A stretch of 64,000 nt of DNA. Origin: Apis mellifera. Its lineage: Eukaryota; Arthropoda; Insecta; Hymenoptera; Apidae. Within the stretch, counting starts at the first letter, position 1. Every line of letters begins with the position of its first letter. The stretch spans positions 10,219,001 to 10,283,000 of the forward strand of contig NC_037651.1 of the NCBI RefSeq assembly GCF_003254395.2, read 5' to 3'. The notes beneath the pieces were generated by a model. That model was not told where the DNA came from. It saw only the letters and a program-made list of their open reading frames with translations, and did no database searches. A program made the translations under genes and the position numbers. Below are positions 60,419 to 64,000 of this stretch, piece after piece.

Positions 60419-60977
60419 GTTACCGGCGGAATCGTAAATTCACGAGGTAATTAGCGAGAGCGTTCGATACGAGCCGCGTACGCAGGGAGGGTGGAGATAC
60501 GTTTCTCGAGCGAAGGCGATCCGAAGCGACGCGTCGTTGTGGAAGAAGAGGCGATGCGTAATTTAATCGCGTCGCGTAGATCCGTGTTCTATGTTTACCG
60601 CGGCGAAATGCGCCCTCGATGCCATTTAAATATCGACCTCTGGCTTTTCCGCCGCTCCCGTTACCACCTTGCTCCTGCCATCGCCTCTCGTTACGCGGAT
60701 ACGCGAACGAATTACCCGGCTCCGTTTCCATCGATTTTCCCCCCCAACAATCTGGCGAATTGAAACGTTGGAAAATAGTTTTAAAAGTTGGAAAATATAT
60801 AGCCCGTATACCGCGGAGATAAAGTGGGACGATAAGATATTCGGGGTTGGAATCGACTCGGGGTAGAAATTGGCCGCAAAACCTGGCAGCCGGGAGGAGT
60901 GTCTAATTTTGGGTCGTTAAATTAAAGGATTTCCGGGACAGCGAGGATTTAGAAGGGATAGATGCCGGTGTACACGA

Positions 60978-61008
60978 CTCTCTCTCTCTCTCTCTCTCTC
61001 CCTCTCTC
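60978..61008. repeat. (CT)n microsatellite
   Basis: About 15 CT units with one extra C. Confidence 0.9.
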
Positions 61009-62256
61009 ATTCTCGTCGTGGCATCGAACTGGCGCGTTTTGCATTTCGCCGCAAGAAACAAGATCCATTCGGCCGAACGTTCGGCGACAAAACATCCCGC
61101 ATCCAACGTTCCTCCGCTTGGATTTTAATCGCTTACGGAGCGGACAGACGCGTCGGGTCGCGAATCCAAAATATGATGAGACCAGATTGTCCCGGGTCGC
61201 AAGGACGAGAAAACGATAATAGAGGGGAAACGAGGAAGGGGGAATAGTAAGGACGAGAAAAGATACAGTTACAGTCGTTAATCTGGGAAACGCGCGCGAT
61301 GGCCCAGTTGCGCGCCAGCCAAAACGAGTTATCACATGGAGGGTGTAGCAGCGATGATAACGACGATGGTGGCCGACGATCGGCATCAACCACTGTTTTT
61401 CCTTTCCTTTTATCCCCTTCCTTCCTTCCTCCCTCCTGCTTAAGCGCGCGCGAGAAGGAGAGGGACAGAGAAAGGAAAGAAGGGGGACGTCGTATTCGTC
61501 CGTGATCTTTCTCCGCTTTTTATTCTCCGTTGTATCCGCGAGAGTTCTTTGCACCTTTTTTTGCGCCTCACCTCCGGGGAGGGTTTTACGATCTTTTAAT
61601 GGAGACCGGATTTAACCGGCGACTATAATCACCCGCGGCAACCGAGATCGTCGCGCCTTTCGGCTTTTGCGCCGCGCAAACTCCCTTTCCAAGCTGTTGT
61701 TGTTCTTCTCCGCCCTGTTCTCCCTCCCTCTCCATCCTCTTCCTTTTATTTCTCTCTCCTCCCTCCTCTCTCTCTCTCTCGACGATCGAGAACGCGGATT
61801 TAAGAAGTCGCGGGAATGGTTGGTCCCAAGTTTGGAAAACCTGGAGGGGGACGACCCCTGAGTTGTAGGTCGCAGGTCGTGCGGGAAAACGCGCGGATCA
61901 ATCGCGCATCAGCTCGACAAACCGTGGTTTTATTTTAACGAGCAACCGCAGCCCGCAACAGAGCGATCGGCGGTTTCGACGTTATACGGTGCTCCGTTGG
62001 TGCGTCATTGAAGCGGGATTACGTCAATCTACGCTCACAAAGTTCGTCGGGAGGGTGGATGGAAGCGAAAGCGATCACTCGTGGTGCTGGCAGCTCGCAC
62101 AAATTGGGGATTAAATGACGACGAGGCGAGGTGCGAAAGGCAAATTTTCGATACCATCGAATTTCGGTTTTCGTCGGCATCACCGGGATAAAAAAAAAAA
62201 AATAAAAAAAATACGCACACACACACGTATACATATACGTGTATATACGTATACAC

Positions 62257-62284
62257 AAAGAGGAGGAGGAGGAGGAGGAGGAAA
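62257..62284. repeat. (GGA)n trinucleotide run
   Basis: About eight GGA units directly following a CA/TA-rich alternating tract. Confidence 0.9.
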
Positions 62285-62620
62285 TTTTGGGCGAAATTCA
62301 ACGGCGGCCGTTTCGAAAGTGGTGGAGAAGGGTTGCTGCGAAGCTTCCGTCTTTGGCTGCGCCGCGATAATTCGGCTTTGTCGCATCCATCTCTATCCTC
62401 GATACAATATCCTTGCCTCCATCTCCCCCCGTCGAACATGCAGTTTCGCGCGTTAACGAGGCAAAGGAGGGAGGAGCAAGGAGGGAGGAGGGAGGGGGAA
62501 ACATTTTGGTTTCTCCGGAGGATGGTTATTCACCGCGACAATTTATCCGGTAAATTGCATCGGGGTTGGTTTCGACTCGACGGATTCGTGACCCGTTTCT
62601 CGAATTCTACGAGATGGTTC

Positions 62621-62646
62621 GTTCGTCGTCGTCGTCGTCGTCTTCG
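62621..62646. repeat. (TCG)n trinucleotide run
   Basis: About seven TCG units: poly-Arg, poly-Ser or poly-Val depending on frame. Confidence 0.85.
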
Positions 62647-63919
62647 GTGGTTCGATTCGATTAGAGTCGATCTCGCGGTGTAAACACGCCGGAGAGGGTA
62701 CACAGAGAGACGTATTTGCGATTAAATTCGATCACGATTCCCGGTATCCGGTTTCGCGGGGAGGAGGGGATACGCTCGATTAATGATCCGGAAAAACGAT
62801 AATTCGCCTCGAAGGTATCTCGAAGGTCCGTTTTCCCTTTTCCCCAAACTCGTCGCCGTTTACGCGTGCGCGCGGGCGCGTAAATCTCTCCCTCTCTCTC
62901 TCTCTCTCCATCGTCGACTACTCGTCGACGCGGAACCAACAAACCTGGCTCTCGGATCGATTCGACCGACAACGCGACCGACGTCGAATTTACCTATTCC
63001 ACGGGAACGGATGCGGAAGCTTCGTTTAAACTACGACTGCCTCTCCTCTCGAGAGATCGAACGGGATTTCTCCTCCCCCCGCACGACTTTTCCCTTTTCT
63101 CCACCCGGATCCAATATTCCCCGTTAACGAGTCGAACATCGGATCCTGGGGGACGGAGAAGAGGGCGGTCTTTCACGAGTGGACGATCAGAGGAGATGGT
63201 CGTGGAAACGGAGATTCCCCCCGTTGTAGCGGAAAGGTATCTCTGGCTCTCCAGGAGTTGGAGGGCGCGTATACGGGCGCGATAACTCGAGCAACGGTGG
63301 TGGACATTAGGTGTAACGCGTCGATAGCGCGAAATTACAGTCGGCGGCCACGTTTACGTGACTCGGCCGATGCGACCGCGCCAAGGCATTTATCGTTTAA
63401 CCCCCCGCCCTAATTGATCGTAATACGCGGATAAACGTGCCGATGACTCAATTCTCGAGCCGTGGCGGCTTCCACGATAATCGTGCTCTCTCTGTCGGAA
63501 ATCTCCTTCGACCACCGTCACCACCGCCATCATCCTCGTCATCCGCCTCCACGGAACGGATCTCGTTATCTCGGAGGTTCGCGAGGGGGGTTCGATTAGT
63601 TGGAAACTTTTTAGGGTGGATGGGGCCGTATCTATATAATCCGTGAGGGTAGGGCCGTAAGGGATGCAGGTTGGATCGGGAGGTGGACGCTGGAATGGAA
63701 GAGGGAACGGATATAGCGGATGGGTGGGTGGGATATGCAGGAGCATATGGTTAAACCGTAATGGTGGAGGTGATATATTTAAACCCGGGAAAGTTTGGTG
63801 CTTGGGAGGGAGGGGGAGGGTGTCGGGCGTGCCTCGCATAAGTTTACATTATCTTACCATCAGATGGCAACTATACCGTTTCGAGGTCTCGCGGACCGAG
63901 CCAAGAGGTCGGCAGAGAC

Positions 63920-63920
<1 letters not shown>

Positions 63921-63986
<66 letters not shown>
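63921..63986. repeat. (GA)n microsatellite, about 33 units
   Basis: The longest GA run in the window, almost perfect, ending 14 bases before the window edge. It is a possible GAGA-factor or H-DNA site. Confidence 0.95.
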
Positions 63987-63987
<1 letters not shown>

Positions 63988-64000
63988 TTCCTATAGTTCT

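Larger units (their letters stand above)
60419..63920. other. Intron-like or intergenic CpG-rich region, no supported gene
   Basis: Repeats include (CT)n at 60978-61008, A-rich plus (CA/TA)n near 62189-62256, GGA units 62257-62284, TCG units 62621-62646 and (CT)n near 62886-62908. G-rich sequence (about 63640-63830) with GGGTGGGTGGG near 63722 lies at the right end. Open frames are Arg/Ser/Pro-rich shadows. Confidence 0.4.

Noticed and set aside
1..64000. tRNA, rRNA, CRISPR array or intact transposon
   Set aside because: By eye no B-box plus cloverleaf, rRNA core, repeat-spacer array, transposase or reverse transcriptase motif, or long terminal repeat pair was found. A tRNA scan and a repeat-library search would settle this.

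Overview
This is a mostly non-coding stretch of a eukaryotic, insect-like nuclear genome, most plausibly from a hymenopteran (bee-like). That attribution is an inference from style: abundant CpG and TCGA/TTTCG/CGAAA words, a marked shift from AT-rich to GC-balanced sequence, very dense microsatellites and purine/pyrimidine tracts, spliceosomal-type GT/AG signals, and almost no recognisable transposon sequence. There are no bacterial operons, no ribosome binding sites, and no long gene-like ORF chains. No protein here has a family I can name.

Layout. Positions 1 to about 8 kb are AT-rich with poly-A/T runs and short microsatellites. From about 8 to 24 kb the composition is mixed, with (TA)n, (ATCT)n, (GGAA)n/(TTCC)n and (GA)n tracts plus a few low-repeat islands. 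From about 24.3 to 28.8 kb the sequence is CpG-rich and poor in stop codons, so several frames are open at once. The one convincing coding element lies inside this block, on the + strand at 27458-27518. It is a short first coding exon for a cleavable signal peptide, with a good start context and a consensus splice donor at 27519 in phase 1. A secreted or membrane protein gene therefore probably starts here and runs rightward, and the following tens of kilobases would be its first intron. No partner exon joins convincingly within the window.

From 28.8 to 64 kb the sequence is CpG-rich and intron-like or intergenic, crowded with simple repeats (notably a 21-nt poly-C, several long (GA)n tracts and a (TA)25). 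Between them are low-repeat islands carrying exact inverted repeats and homeodomain-like ATTA words. These look like conserved non-coding elements, best around 22.1, 31.7, 48.3 and 50.6 kb. Three weaker exon or short-ORF candidates are recorded with low confidence: a signal-peptide-like short ORF at 43.0 kb, a membrane-segment frame at 57.2 kb and an ORF at 2.9 kb.

Most open frames in this window arise from low complexity or from the scarcity of stop codons in CpG-rich DNA, and I do not call them genes. I saw no tRNA, rRNA, CRISPR array or intact mobile element by eye. Microsatellite coordinates were counted by hand and may be off by a base or two.
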